Shown piece after piece: positions 11,640 through 24,840 of a stretch of 64,000 nucleotides of DNA (position 1 is the stretch's first letter; each line of letters begins with the position of its first letter). Source of the DNA: Ornithodoros turicata (lineage: Eukaryota > Arthropoda > Arachnida > Ixodida > Argasidae); NCBI RefSeq assembly GCF_037126465.1, contig NC_088208.1, positions 39,718,685 through 39,782,684 of the forward strand, in the 5' to 3' direction. The notes beneath the pieces are model-generated. The model searched no databases, was not told the DNA's origin, and worked only from the letters and a program-made list of their open reading frames with translations. A program made the translations under genes and the position numbers.

Positions 11640-12310
11640 GAGCTTCGCGGCAGCAGCGTGAAAATTACGATGCCTAACACTAGTTTCTTCTTTGTTCAAC
11701 TATGGTGAGCTACAGTTCAACTGCTGGCCACATGGTATCTCCGTTACAGTTGTACTACACCAACATGGCAAACCACGCGTTTTAGACTCCCTGACATTAA
11801 AATAGCACGCGTCGAAATGAAGAAAGCGCCAGCTAAGGCATCATTTACACGATTTTCTGTACTGTGACACGACGAGCAGCTTCCTGAACCAAACTGATGC
11901 AACCAGTACGGCTACGCCAGCAAGATTTCAAAACAAGCAATCGTCGACAGAATTCTTCCGTGGACTTCACGCAGCGTGGACGCAGCAGCGGGAGAACTAC
12001 GATGCCTAGCACAATTTTATTTGTTGTTCAGCTGCTGCCCGACCACATAGTACCTCCATGACTGGTGTATACAGCTTGTGTGGCAGACATATCGCGTCTG
12101 CTCTCCCCGACCTTGAGATAACGCGTCGAAATGAAGAAGCCAGCTAAGCCATCATTTACGTCTGCAGCACATGAGGAAGTAGGGCTTCACAAAGCAAAGT
12201 GATCCAACCAATATCGCCACGCCAGCAAGATTTATTAAGCGGGAATCTTCGACAGACTTCCTCAGCGGGTATATTACAACACCTGACGCTAGTTTCTTCC
12301 TTGTTGTTCA
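11640..12310 (+). repeat. degenerate direct repeat, about three diverged units
   Basis: Three stretches recur in order: a segment with ACGATGCCTA(A/G)CAC and TTGTTCA, one with CGCGTCGAAATGAAGAA and CCAGCTAAG, and one with CCAGCAAGATTT. They start near 11650, 11990 and 12260. Units are roughly 280-340 bp and heavily mutated. Confidence 0.55.
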
Positions 12311-13074
12311 GGTAAGCAAATACATTGCATTTTCTTATGGATGTGACGACCGATTTTTGCTGCTCGTGGCGAATCCAAGAGCGTTGAGGAAATGCACCGA
12401 AAATGCGTGGACGAACTTGTTACTCCTGTGTGGGGGATGTGGAAATGAACCCACGGTTCAGGAATTAGCAAAATAATGTTCTCTCCTAAATGCCGCGGAA
12501 AGCTATTTCAGAATATCTCAATCGACTAGGAACGCAACAAATTGCGCCTTGTTACGTGTACTTATTGTCACTAAAGGCGGTAAAAGCAAGAGAAAAGCGA
12601 ACTTGCAATAAATGGGTTGAGTGATTCTTTGTCAAATTAAAAATAATCAAGAATCATTGAAGAGCGTGATTCGGGTCTGGGTGCCGAACTATAACACACC
12701 TTGACCGTGAATTTCTAAAGGTTTCCCTGGAAGCTAAATTTTCGATAAAACCAAAGCAAATGAGGAGCTGTTGACAAAGCCATTGATCTATAGAAGAGTC
12801 GAAGAAGGCGGAATTTTTTAGTGATGGTCTTGTAGACCTAAATGCTTCAAGGAATCGTACTTATAACAATTGCTCTAGGGGAAAGAATGGACTGTAAATT
12901 AAGGGTGTTATCGCATAGCCAGGAAATCAGGAAATGAACGTCCCTCAGTCATTCTGCTTTTGGACTACCAAAGGACTTTCGACTACCTTAAGGCTGTAAT
13001 TAAACTGAGGGATCCTGGCCATTAGCGAGGATTTCTCTCTGTACAATCTTGTGTCAAATTCCACTCGTCATTTT
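12311..13074. other. no gene seen
   Basis: AT-rich unique sequence; no recognisable frame. Confidence 0.5.
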
Positions 13075-13287
13075 CGTGCACCACCGGTGGTGATGAAAGG
13101 GTACGCCGTTGGCAACGTCACCACTGACGCCCTGGTGAACTGTGCCGACATATGTCTGAAAGCATCTGAGGAAAACCCTAGAAAAACCCCAGACAGCACA
13201 GACGGCACCGGGATTCGAACCCGGGTACCTCCCAGTCTCGACGTGACATGGCCAGCACGCTAACCACTGAGGCACGCGAGCTGGTAC
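13075..13287 (-). mobile_element. tRNA-derived SINE (family 1), near full length
   Basis: On the minus strand the element starts ACCAGCTCGCGTGCCTCAGT (box A region), carries box B GGTTCGAATCC (plus-strand 13211-13221), then the body with TCAGACATATGTCGGCACAG and GTGACGTTGCC. The same body occurs near 4.9, 56.1 and 62.8 kb. Confidence 0.8.
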
Positions 13288-15010
13288 CACCCGTGCCGGT
13301 ATGGGTTTAGCACAGATACGGACAGAATGACCAATGAAACACTGTACACGTTGCACTGCAGTGGCCAATGTAATATGCACGTTTAAGCCAGTTTTAAGAA
13401 TTCCTGCACTACAACGACCAGTGGAATTCGCCAGCATTGCAGCAGAAGAATCAAGAAAGTTGAGACAGTGCAATGGTTCGATAAGATAAGTTTATCGACA
13501 TAGCGAGTTGTAGTACATCGGAAGAACTACAAAAAAATGATGCGATAAAGGAAGTTATCAAATCCAAGCTTAGCAATGTGATGTCACTCGCTTCACAGAA
13601 ATAGGGCGATTGGCTTATCGTGTTTTCGGAACTGTTATCGTGAACACTTTCCAATGTACTAAAGCTGGCTAATGTGCAGTATGTGGTAGACTGCGCAGTT
13701 GAACAAGCGGGTCCGCAGTTTTGGTTACAGTGGCCAACTCCTGCGGTAGTCCCAAAACGCTTCGTGTTCAAATTTGAAAATACAAATGCGAGAGGTGTAG
13801 TGAATAAATGTGATTTGAGACATATCTAATCTGGCACTCACCACGTGTTCGTTTTGTTACCAGAACGTGGTTACAAAGCGCATGAACGAATTCGAAGGTA
13901 ATTCCACTAATATATGAAGATACCAAGAGAGAAATTGTTGATTGTAAAACGAGAATTAATGATGAGATGTACAGCCTATATATTTGGGCTATTACCTCCC
14001 CCCCCCCCCACACACACACCGAACTCAAACTCTGCCACCGAATTCTTCGAAGATCTGAGATCACACATGGCAAGGTTCAACAAAACAAAGGTGGTTTTAT
14101 TTTAACCTCCCAGAAATAAACTCGGACGTCATGACTAGGCTGGACAACGTCTGTGAAATTCAGAGACATTTCTTTTGAGATCAACATAAAAAAGCCGCTA
14201 CTCAATTACCGCATGTCCATGGCACCACATGTCCTGGTGTGTACCTCTTATTCGTGAAAAATGACGTCGCACTACACGGATAATCATGTGAACTTGTTCC
14301 AAGTCGTGTCCGACAATGTTTCTGTCATTGCATCCTTGTTATGAAAGCTATTCCACGTTGCCGCTGTACCATTGCTGTCTCACTTTGATGAAAACGATAC
14401 GGCTGTCGTTGACTTGTTGTCCTATTATGACAACCCAAGTGGCGCAATGTCCGCAGCTCCCCCCCCCCCCCGAAACTTCCTGAAGGGGCTCCAAGAATAA
14501 CTTTATTGGGGGGTGATGAATGGGGAGTTGATGGCGGATGAATGGGGAATGGCCAAGAGACGCCTTTCAAGCAGGAAGTAGTCGCTTTAAGAAAATCAAC
14601 GGTGGAGCGCAAATTTCCCACTTGTCGAAAAGTGGACGCCGACCCTGATTGTGCAGCATGGTAACTCTGAAAGTTAAGCACGAAAAATCGTTTCTCGTGA
14701 CGTCAGCAAACTTGCGCCGCATCAGGTAAGCATGGCGAGTAGCCCTAAACTTTTATTGGTCACCGAAAATTTGTCTGCTACTGTAACGACGCTTCCAGAA
14801 CTACTACACGAGTCACGTCATCGCCCTCCTGTCGGGACTGCGAGTGTCACGAAGTGACGTCGAATTCTCTTGTCCAATGACACGATCGTTGCAGGAGTAG
14901 AGGGTTTCTGTAGATAAAGGGCACTTTTCGCGCGAACCAGCACAAGGTGAAGTCGCGATTTCTGATCTCTGCTCGTGGTTATAGTCCTGCTCCCCTTTTT
15001 CTAAAGGACC
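13288..15010. other. no gene seen; simple C-runs
   Basis: Poly-C tracts near 13997-14010 and 14459-14471; only short frames. Confidence 0.45.
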
Positions 15011-18000
15011 TGCACGATGGCAGTCCAGCAGATGTTGGTGCTCACTGCGCTGCTAGTATTGAAGGAGTGTCGCTTGTGCCTGCTTTCCCTCTACCTATTC
15101 TGTCTGGAAGCACCAGCATGTGAAGCCGCAATTTCTATTCTTTGGTTGTGGCGATTCGCCTGCTTCCTGAAAATAAATAAATAAATAAACTTTATTAAAT
15201 GATAATGATTGGAGAGTTTCATCGTCAGAGGTGAGACACTACCCCATCGCTCGCGGTAATGTGGCGCAACTTAGAGATTGGTTTCCTCACACTTAGGACT
15301 GAAGTCCTACCTACCGCGTGCAAAAAGTTTAGGGGTGCTTTTAGGGCAGGTCGTTGATGGGCTGAATTTGGCATGGACCAGGGGATTTTGACATACTGGG
15401 GGAGGGGGGGGGCGAGCGTCCAGCTGATTTACAGACACTGAGGTGTTGTTCGGGAAGGTTGGTAGTGCGGGTAATGGACAAGAATGCTCTAGGGCTTCCA
15501 GATCACCGCAGTGCTGGCATCTTGGAGAGTCAACTTGTTGTAAGCGGTAACGTCACTGAGCTGTAAAAGTCACATCGAGTCGCATACGATAAATTAGTGC
15601 AGCGTGTTGTCGAAAGGTGTTTCGCGGCATCCGGGAAGCAGCGTCGGATCAACTCTTGCAAGCATAGATTGGGAGGAAAATGTCACTTGTCCATTGGCGG
15701 GAAGCCAGTGGTGCCGCTAGATGTCGAAGAATGGAACGACGGTCTCCTCTCAGCTGTGCAATATTCGTTCTTCTCCTAGATGAGAGAGATCGCCCTCAAG
15801 TTGTCGTGGTTCCTGAACACGGCCATCTAGGGGGAAGACAGACCTGGTGACACCGTCCGTTTTCTGCTTATAACGGTGCACGTCTGTGGTACTGAAGGTA
15901 CCAGACGTCGGTGCTCGCAGTTGCTGCTGGTATTGAAAGAATGTCGCTTGTGCTTGACTATCTATTATCACTATACGGAAACACCAGATGGTGAATCGGC
16001 GGTCTTTATTCTTACTCTGCCTATTCATTTGCTTCCCGTTTTTTTGCAGTGCACCTCAGTGGTGCCAATAGAAGCACATGTACGTTCTCGAAGGTGCTGT
16101 CCGTATCGGAGGAGTACCGTTTATGCTTGACTAGCTGTTCTGACTGCCTGGAAGCACCAGAAGGTGAAGACGCGGCTTCAGTTCTTTGTTTCTAGCTATT
16201 CACCTGCTTCCCGAATCCCGTTTTCTGCAGGCCCTGCACGGTAGGACTTCACCTCCATGGTCCCGAGAGAAACACGTGCAGGAGCTCGGAGCTGCTGCTC
16301 GTACTCTGAGTGTCGCTTGTGCTTTACCTATTCTTTCTGCATGAAGGCACCAGAAGGTGAAGCTGCACTTTCTATTTGTTTCTGGCTAGTCGCCTGCTAC
16401 CCGTTTTCTGCAGGTCCTGCACTGTAGCAGTTCACCTAGCTGTGGTGCCGAGAGCAGCAGATGTAGGTGCTCGAAGTTGCTGCTGGTCTTGGAAAAGTGT
16501 TGGTTGTGCTCGACTATCTGTTCTGTCAGCACGAAAGCTCTAGAAGGTGAAGCCGCGGTTTCTGTTTGTTTCTGGCTATTCGGCTGCTACCCGTTTTCTG
16601 CAGGTCCTCCACTCTAGCAGTTCACCTAGCTGTGGTGCCCAGAGCAGCATGTGTAGGTGCTCGGAGGTGCTGCTGGTTTTGGAAAAGTGTTGGTTGTGCT
16701 CGACTATTTGTTCTGTCTGCACGGTAGCTCTAGAAGTTGAAGCCGCGGTTCCTGTTTGTTTCTGGATATTTGCCAGCTACGCGTTTTCTGCAGATCCTGC
16801 ACTCTAGCAGTTCACCTAGCTGTGGTGCCCAGAGCAGCATATGTAGGTGCTCGAAGTGGCTGCTGGTTTTGGAAAAGTGTTGGTTGTGCTCGACTATCTG
16901 TTATGTCTGCACGGAAGCTTTAGAAGGTGAAGCCGCGGTTTCTGTTTGTTTCCGGCTATTCGCATGCTACCAGTTTTCTGCAGGTCCTGCACTGTAGCAG
17001 TTCACCTAGCTGTGGTGCCCAGAGCCAGCATATGTAGGTGCTCGAAGTTGCTGCTGGTTTTGGAAAATTGTTGGTTGTGCTCCACTATCTGTTCTGTCTG
17101 CAAAGAAGCTCTAGAAGGTGAAGCCGCGGTTTCTGTTTCTTTCCGGCTATTCGCATGCTACCCGTTTTCTGCAGGTCCTGCACTGTAGCAGTTCACCTAG
17201 CTGTGGTGCCCAGAGCAGCATGTACGTGCTCGCAGTTGCCGCTGCTTTTGGAAAAGTGTTGGTTGTGCTCGACTATCTGTTCTGTCTGCACGGAAGCTCT
17301 AGAAGGTGAAGCCGCGGTTTCTGTTTGTTTCTGGCTATTCGCCTGCTACCCGTTTTCTGCAGGTCCTGCACTTTAGCAGTTCACCTAGCTGTGGTGCCGA
17401 GAGCAGCATATGTAGGTGCTCGTCGTTGCTGCTGGTTTTTGAAAAGTGTGGGTTGTGCTCGACTATCTGTTCTGTCTGCACGGTAGCTCTAGAAGGTGAA
17501 GCCGCGGTTTCTGTTTGTTTCCGGCTATTCGCATGCTACCCGTTTTCTGCAGGTCCTGCACTCTAGCAGTTCACCTAGCTGTGGTGCCGAGAGCAGCATA
17601 TGTAGGTGCTCGAAGTTGCTGCTGGTTTTGGAAAAGTGTTGGTTGTGCTCGACTATCTGTTCTGTCTGCACGGAAGCTCTAGAAGGTGAAGCCGCGGTTT
17701 CTGTTTGTTTCTGGCTATTCGCCTGCTACCCGTTTTCTGCAGGTTCTGCACTGTAGCAGTTCACCTAGCTGTGGTGCCGAGAGCAGCATATGTAGGTGCT
17801 CGAAGTTGCTGCTGGTTTTGGAAAAGTGTTGGTTGTGCTCGACTATCTGTTCTGTCTGCACGGAAGCTCTAGAAGGTGAAGCCGCGGTTTCTGTTTGTTT
17901 CTGGCTATTCGCCTGCTACCCGTTTTCTGCAGGTCCTGCACTCTAGCAGTTCACCTTGTTGTGGTGCCCAGAGCAGCATATGTAGGTGCTCGAAGTTGCT

Positions 18001-21000
18001 GCTGGTTTTGGAAAAGTGTTGGTTGTGCTCGACTATCTGTTCTGTCTGCACGGAAGCTCTAGAAGGTGAAGCCGCGGTTTCTGTTTGTTTCTGGCTATTC
18101 GCCTGCTACCCGTTTTCTGCAGGTCCTGCACTGTAGCAGTTCACCTAGCTGTGGAGCCGAGAGCAGCATATGTACGTGCTCGGAGTTGCTGCTGGTACTG
18201 GAACAGTGTTGCTTGTGCTCGACTATCTGTTCTGTCTGCACGGAAGCTCTAGAAGGTGAAGCCGCGGTTTCTGTTTGTTTCTGGCTATTCGCCTGCTACC
18301 CGTTTTCTGCAGGTCCTGCACTCTAGCAGTTCACCTTGTTGTCGTGCCCAGAGCAGCATATGTAGGTGCTCGAAGTTGCTGCTGGTTTTGGAAAAGTGTT
18401 GGTTGTGCTCGACTATCTGTTCTGTCTGCACGGAAGCTCTAGAAGGTGAAGCCGCGGTTTCTGTTTGTTTCTGGCTATTCGCCTGCTACCCGTTTTCTGC
18501 AGGTCCTGCACTGTAGCAGTTCACCTAGCTGTGGAGCCGAGAGCAGCATATGTACGTGCTCGGAGTTGCTGCTGGTACTGGAACAGTGTTGCTTGTGCTT
18601 GACTATCTGTTCTGTCTGCACAGAAGCTCCAGAAGGTGAAGCTGCGGTTTTTATTTGTTTCTGGCTATTCGCCTGCTACCCGTTTTCTGCAGGCCCTGTA
18701 CAGTTCACCTAGCTGTGGTGCCAAGAGCAGCATATGTAGGTGTTGGGAGTTACTGATGGTATTGGAAAAGTGTAGCTTGTGCTCGACTATCTGTTGTTTC
18801 TGCGCGGAAGCTCCAGAGGGTGAAGCCGCGGTTTCTGTTTGTTTCTGGCTATTCGCATGCTACCCGTTTTCTGCAGGCCCTGCGCAGTTCACCTAGCTGT
18901 GGTGCCGGGAGCAGCATGTGTAGATGCTCGTAGTTGCTGCTGGTATTGGAAAAGTGTAGCTTGTGCTCGACTATCTGTTGTTTCTTCGCGGAAGCGCCAG
19001 AAGGTGAGGCCGCGGTTTCTATTTGTTTCTGGCTATTCGCATGCTACCCGTTTGCTGCAGGCCCTGCACGGTTCACCTAGCTGTGGTGCCAAGAGCAGCA
19101 TATGTAGGTGCTGGGAGTTGCTGCTGGTATTGAAATAGTGTTGCTTCTGCTCGACTATCTTGTCTGTCTGCACCGAAGCTCCAGAAGGTGAAGCCGCGGT
19201 TTCTGTTTGTTTCTGGCTATTCGCCCGCTCCCCGTTTCCTGCAGGTTCTGCACAGTTTACCTAGCTGTGATGCCGAAAGCAGCATATGTAGGTGCTGGGA
19301 GTTGCTGCTGGTATTGAAAAAGTGTTGCTTCTGCTCGACTATCTGTTGTTTCTGTGCGGAAGCTCCAGAAGGTGAAGCCGCGGTTTCTATTTGTTTCTGG
19401 CTATTCGCCTGCTACATGTTTTCTGCAGGCCCTGCACAGTTGACCTAACTCTGGGTCCGAGAGCAGCATATGTAGGTGCTGGGAGTTGCTGCTGGTAATG
19501 AAAGTGTTGCTTGTGCTCAACTATCTGTCGTTTCTGTGCGAAACCTCCAGAAGGTGAAGCCGCGGTTTCTATTTGTTTCTGGCGATTCGCCTGCTACCGG
19601 TTTTCTGCAGGCCCTGCACAGTTCACCTAGCTGTGGTGCCGAGAGCAGCAAGTGTAGGTGCTCGGAGTTGCTGCTGGTACTGGAAACGTGTTGCTTGTGC
19701 TCGACTATCTGTTCTGTGTGCACGGAAGCTCTAGAAGGTGAATCCGCGGTTTCTGTTTCTTTCCGGCTATTCGCATGCTACCCGTTTTCTGCAGGTCCTG
19801 CACTCTAGCAGTTCACCTAGCTGTGGAGCCCAGAGCAGCATACGTACGTGCTCGGAGTTGCTGCTGGTTTTGGAAAAGTGTTGGTTGTGCTCGACTATCT
19901 GTTTTGTCTGCATGGAAGCTCCAGAAGGTGAAGCCGCGGTTTCTGTTTGTTCCTGGCTATTCGCCTGTTACCCGTTTTCTGCAGGTCCTGCACTCTAGCA
20001 GTTCACCTAGCTGTGGTGCCCAGAGCAGCATACGTACGTGCTCGGAGTTGCTGCTGGTTTTGGAAAAGTGTTAGTTGTGCTCGACTATCTGTTTTGTATG
20101 CATGGAAGCTCTAGAAGATGAAGCCGCGGTTTCTGTTTGTTCCTGGCTATTCGCCTGTTACCCGTTTTCTGCAGGTCCTGCACTCTAGCAGTTTACCTAG
20201 CTGTGGTGCCCAGAGCAGCATACGTACGTGCCCGGAGTTGCTGCTGGTTTTGGAAAAGTGTTGGTTGTGCTCGACTATCTGTTTTGTCTGCATGGAAGCT
20301 CTAGAAGGTGAAGCCGCGGTTTCTGTTTGTTCCTGGCTATTCGCATGCTACCCGTTTTCTGCAGGTCCTGCACTCTAGCAGTTCACCTAGCTGTGGTGCC
20401 CAGAGCAGCATACGTACGTGCTCGGAGTTGCTGCTGGTTTTGGGAAAGTGTTAGTTGTGCTCGACTATCTGTTTTGTATGCATGGAAGCTCTAGAAGGTG
20501 AAGCCGCGGTTTCTGTTTGTTCCTGGCTATTCGCCTGTTACCCGTTTTCTGCAGGTCCTGCACTCTAGCAGTTCACCTAGCTGTGGTGCCCAGAGCAGCA
20601 TACGTAAGTGCCCGGAGTTGCTGCTGGTTTTGGAAAAGTGTTGGTTGTGCTCGACTATCTGTTCTGTCTGCACGGAAGCTCTAGAAGGTGAAGCCGCGGT
20701 TTCTGTTTGTTCCTGGCTATTCGCCTGCTACCCGTTTTCTGCAGGTCCTGCACTCTAGCAGTTCACCTAGCTGTGGTGCCGTGAGCAGCGTATGTAGGTG
20801 CTCGAAGTTGCTACTGGTTTTGGAAAAGTGTTGGTTGTGCTCGACTATCTGTTTTGTCTCCATGGAAGCTCTAGAAGGTGAAGCCGCGGTTTCTGTTTGT
20901 TTCTGGCTATTCGCCTGCTACCCGTTTTGCTGCAGGCCCTGCACAGTTCACCTAGCTGTGATGCCGAGAGCAGCATATGTAGGTGCTCGGAGTTGCTGCT

Positions 21001-22755
21001 GGTACTGGAAAAGTGTTGCTTGTGCTCGACTATCTGTTCTGTCTGCACAGAAGCTGCAGAAGTTGAAGCCGCGCTTTCTATTTGTTTCTGGCTATTCGCC
21101 CACTACCCATTTTCTGCAGGTCCTGCACAGTTCACCTAGCTGTGGTGCCGAGAGCAGGATATGTACGTGCTCGGAGTTGCTGCTGGTACTGGAACAGTGT
21201 TGCTTGTGCTCAACTATCTGTTCTGTCTGCACAGAAGCTCCAGAAGGTGAAGCCGCGGTTTCTATTTGTTTCTGGCTATTCGCCTGCTACCCGTTTTCTT
21301 CAGGCCCTGTACAGTTCACCTAGCTGTGGTGCCGAGAGCAGCATATGTAGGCGCCGGGAGTTGCTGCTGGTATTGGAAAAGTGTTGACTATCTGTTGTTT
21401 CTTCGCGGAAGCTCCAGAAGGTGAAGCCGCGGTTACTATTTGTTTCTGGCTATTCGCCTGCTACCCGTTTTCTGCAGGTCCTGCACAGTTCACCTAGCTG
21501 TGGTGCCGAGAGCAGCATATGCAGGTGCTGAGAGTTGCTGCTGGTATCGAAAAAGTGTTGCTTCTGCTGGACTATCTGTTGTTTCTGTGCGGAAGCTCCA
21601 GAAGGTGAAGCCGCGCTTTCTATTTGTTTCTGGCTATTCGCCCACTACCCGTTTTCTGCAGGTCCTGCACAGTTCACGTAACTGTGGTGCCGAGAGCAGC
21701 ATATGTAGGTGCTGGGAGTTGCTGTTGGTATTGGAAAAGTGTTGCTTGTGCTCGACTATCTTGTCTGTCTGCACGGAAGCTCCAGAAGGTGAAGCCGCGG
21801 TTTCTGTTTGTTTCTGGCTATTCGCCCGCTACCCATTTTCTGCAGGTCCTGCACAGTTCACCGAGCTGTGGTGCCGAGAGCAGCATATGTAGGTGCTCGG
21901 AGTTGCTGTTGGTACTGGAAAAGTGTTGCTTGTGCTCGACTATCTTGTCTGTCTCCACGGAAGCTGCAGAAGGTGAAGCCGCGGTTTCTGTTTGTTTCTG
22001 GCTATTCGCCCGCTACCCATTTTCTGCAGGTCCTGCACAGTTCACCTAGCTGTGTTGCTGAGAGCAGCATATGTAGGTGCTCGGAGTTGCTGTTGGTACT
22101 GGAAAAGTGTTGCTTGTGCTCGACTATCTGTTGTTTCTGTGCGGAAGCTCCAGGAGGTTAATGCTGATTTTTCTATTTGCTTCTGGCTATTCGCCCGCTA
22201 CCCGTTTTCTGCAGGCCCTGCACAGTTCACTTAGCTGTGATGCCGTGTGCAGCATATGTAGGTGCTCTGAGATGCTGCTGGTATTGGAAAAGTGTGGCTT
22301 GTGTTTGACTATCTGTTCTGTCTGCACGGAAGCTCCAGAAGGTGAAGCCGCGCCTTCTATGTGGTTCTGGTTGTTCGCCTGCTACCCGTTTTCTGCAGAT
22401 CCTGCATGGTAGCAGTTTACCTAGCTGCGGTGCCGAGAGCTGCAAATGTGGGTGCTCGGAGTTGCTGCTGATATTGGAAAAGTGTTGCTTCTGCTCGATC
22501 TGTTCTGTCTGCGAAAGCTCCAGAAGGTGAAGCCGTGGTTTCTATTTGTTTCTGGCTATTCGCCTGCTTCCCGTTTCCTGCAGGTCCTACACGATACCAG
22601 TTAACCTCTGCACTGCCGAGAGCAGCTGATGTAGGTATTCACAGCCAGTGCTGATGATAAGAGTCGCTTGTGGCTGATGATACTGGTTCCTTCTATACCT
22701 CTTTGTTTGAAAGCAGCAGAAGGTGAAGCCGTGGCCTCTATTATTTGTTTGTCTA
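15011..22755 (+). repeat. satellite array 1, ~190-bp and 184-bp units, about 35 copies
   Basis: Units contain CACCTAGCTGTGGTGCC, TTGCTGCTGGT, TGCTCGACTATCTGTT, GAAGGTGAAGCCGCGGTTTC and CGTTTTCTGCAGGTCCTGCA. Most units between about 16.4 and 20.9 kb are 190 bp; from about 20.9 to 22.5 kb they are about 184 bp, lacking the TCTAGC after CTGCAC. The first units (15.0-16.4 kb) and the last (22.5-22.75 kb) are diverged, as expected at array edges. Each unit carries an ~86-codon open frame, but 190 is not a multiple of three, so the frame changes every unit; I do not call it coding. A LINE fragment interrupts the array at 15.17-15.87 kb. Confidence 0.95.
15172..15868 (-). mobile_element. 5'-truncated LINE fragment inserted in satellite array 1
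   Basis: This segment is absent from other satellite units, and the unit resumes after it (CTGCTTCC before, CGTTTTCTGC after). On the minus strand it ends in AATAAA followed by a (TTTA)n tail (plus-strand AAATAAATAAATAAA near 15174). It encodes near 15490-15540 the cysteine motif CQHCGDLEALEHSCP, like the C-terminal Cys-His motif of non-LTR reverse transcriptase proteins. Confidence 0.6.
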
Positions 22756-22761
22756 TTTGTC
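22756..22761 (+). repeat. left target-site duplication of the Polinton-like element
   Basis: TTTGTC here and TTCGTC at 28859-28864 differ at one of six positions. Six-base duplications are usual for Polinton/Maverick elements. Confidence 0.5.
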
Positions 22762-24754
22762 TGTAGTAAGCGCTGACCGCTGGCTTCCGCAACAAGCCAA
22801 GGGGTCTAGACACCATTAAAAGCAATTAATTAGAAAGTAAGGCTCCCACAGTAATTAGGGCCATCTAGTTGTCACCACACTAATTGTGGAGCATCTAGCT
22901 CGTGTCCAGACCACCCTGTGTGCTGCTGGCAACAAGCGGTTATAAAGAAAGGAAAAAAATAGAAATATAGTGGAGAGAAATAATTTATTTCAAAATCAAT
23001 GTTGCGATGTAGAAGTCTCACCGGATCTGCCGAGTGGCCAGCAACTGCCATGTGTCCCATTGGCGGCTGGTAGCTGCAGAGATCGATGGCAGGTAGCTAT
23101 CGAGTTGTAATGTATTGCTCCAGATGGGGCCACCGTGCCCGCCGGCGATATTCGTGGAAGACAGAAAAAGTAATAAAATTCTAGCGATGGGTAAAACTTA
23201 CTACAAGAAAGACACTGCTAAACAAGTATAAATATGCGAGATCAAACACCAAACATCAGGGAAAACGCTTAAGACGAGCGCATACGCCTAATCGCAGTGC
23301 GAACACTGAATAACTGAGAATAGAGTATGAATGCAAGAAGGTCACTGCTAAACAAGTCTAAACATGCGACAGCATGGAGAAAAGGCTTAATACGAACGCA
23401 GATCTAGGTATGTGGGAGCTAAGGTTTAATTGCAGTGTAACCACACATCGCTACAAAACTCAACAGCAAACATAAGATGACAACAACTATAGGCGGAGAG
23501 TTTTTAATCTTCCGGAGGGGGCCAGGACACAACATCCCCTACCGTTCATGCATTTCAAGGCAGGATGTCGGGAATTCCGTGTTGCAAGGTAATTTTTTAC
23601 AGTATTTTCATGATCACTTGCATGACACACGCGATTTTTAGGATATCCCTCAAAACTTTCATCTTGTGTGTCAGCTGGGTAGGCCTTCCGGATAGGCCTT
23701 GACCCTCCTGGGAAAGTTCAGAGGGGACTCAGGTTTCTAAGGCCCTTACTTTTCCTGCACGGTGATGGAGCATCGTACCGCTTCCAACTAGAGCACCACT
23801 GATGTGGGGCAACAACAGTGGAGCGGCCGACTGCACAGACGCTCCTGATAAGAGCTAGGCTACGACTGACGTGGAGCACCTCTCCGCGGGCAGTACGCAT
23901 GCATGAGCGAGCGCACTCCTAGCGCCCCCTGTGGCGCGGCCGGGTAGCAGTGGTCATCCCCTCGCGCGCTCCCCGCACCGCCGAGTTTCTGTTGCACTCT
24001 TTTTCTGCACACCCAGCTGCCACGCATTGACGCGCTCTCGGTGGCTATGGGCTGCTGCTTAATTTCGATTTCACTCTCTTTTCTTTGCTAGTGTTTATTT
24101 GAAAACGCTCCATAAATCGAGAGCACGCACTGGGCTGGCATCATCATTGTGACTAATGCCTCTCATAAGCGGGAAAAGACACAAAACGGTGAACTTCGCA
24201 AATTTATTCGCGGCACCATGGAGGCAGCCTTTCAAGTCCACTGCCTGGAATGGTTGCAAGCACATAAATAAATGTGCCAGGGCAAGATGAAGAGGCTCGA
24301 CCACGTCCTAGCGGTGGACAGAGTGATGAAAACGAAGTCCAACTTTAGCCGTGATAATCTGTATTGGTAGCATAGTTCGGATCTGGAGGACTTTGTGTAA
24401 ATAAGAGATGCATTACTTTGCAAGGCTCAGTCTCTTCTTTTATTTGTGCAAAGTGTGCTACATGCCCTGCTAATCTCCCGAAATGTGAGGTGGGAAGAAA
24501 CAGACTTCACGCGTCGCAAAATTGTCATAGGCTGTATCGAAACTCTTCAAACATTTTAACGATGATGTCATAGGAATTACTTACAAGGATCTTCCAAGCT
24601 GGGCGTGGTCGAGGTTAGACGAGAATGATGATGAAAATATCTCTGACATTTATAGTAACTTTTTTTTTTCTCTCACACTGTCTAACGTCCTTGAACGTGT
24701 TTGGACAATAACTCTGCGATAAGCAAACGTCATAGAGAAAATGTTGGAGGTCCC

Positions 24755-24840
24755 TACACAGATTAGTCTATTGGTTAGCGTCTCACGCTCAGTCTTGGAG
24801 GCTTCAGGGTTTGAATTCCGCTGTGCTACAGTGTTTGTTA
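24755..24840 (+). mobile_element. tRNA-like SINE head inside the Polinton-like element
   Basis: A box-A-like ATTGGTTAGCGTCTCACGCT is followed by a box-B-like GGGTTTGAATTCC at tRNA spacing. No long body is recognisable. Confidence 0.4.

Noticed and set aside
13200..13287. Possible tRNA gene on the minus strand
   Set aside because: The head is followed by a body found at several other loci in the window, so it is a SINE.
16547..22412. Repeated ~86-codon open frames in array 1 that look like a cysteine-rich repeat protein
   Set aside because: The 190-bp period is not a multiple of three, the frame changes every unit and each frame stops inside the next unit; this is a satellite, not a coding repeat.
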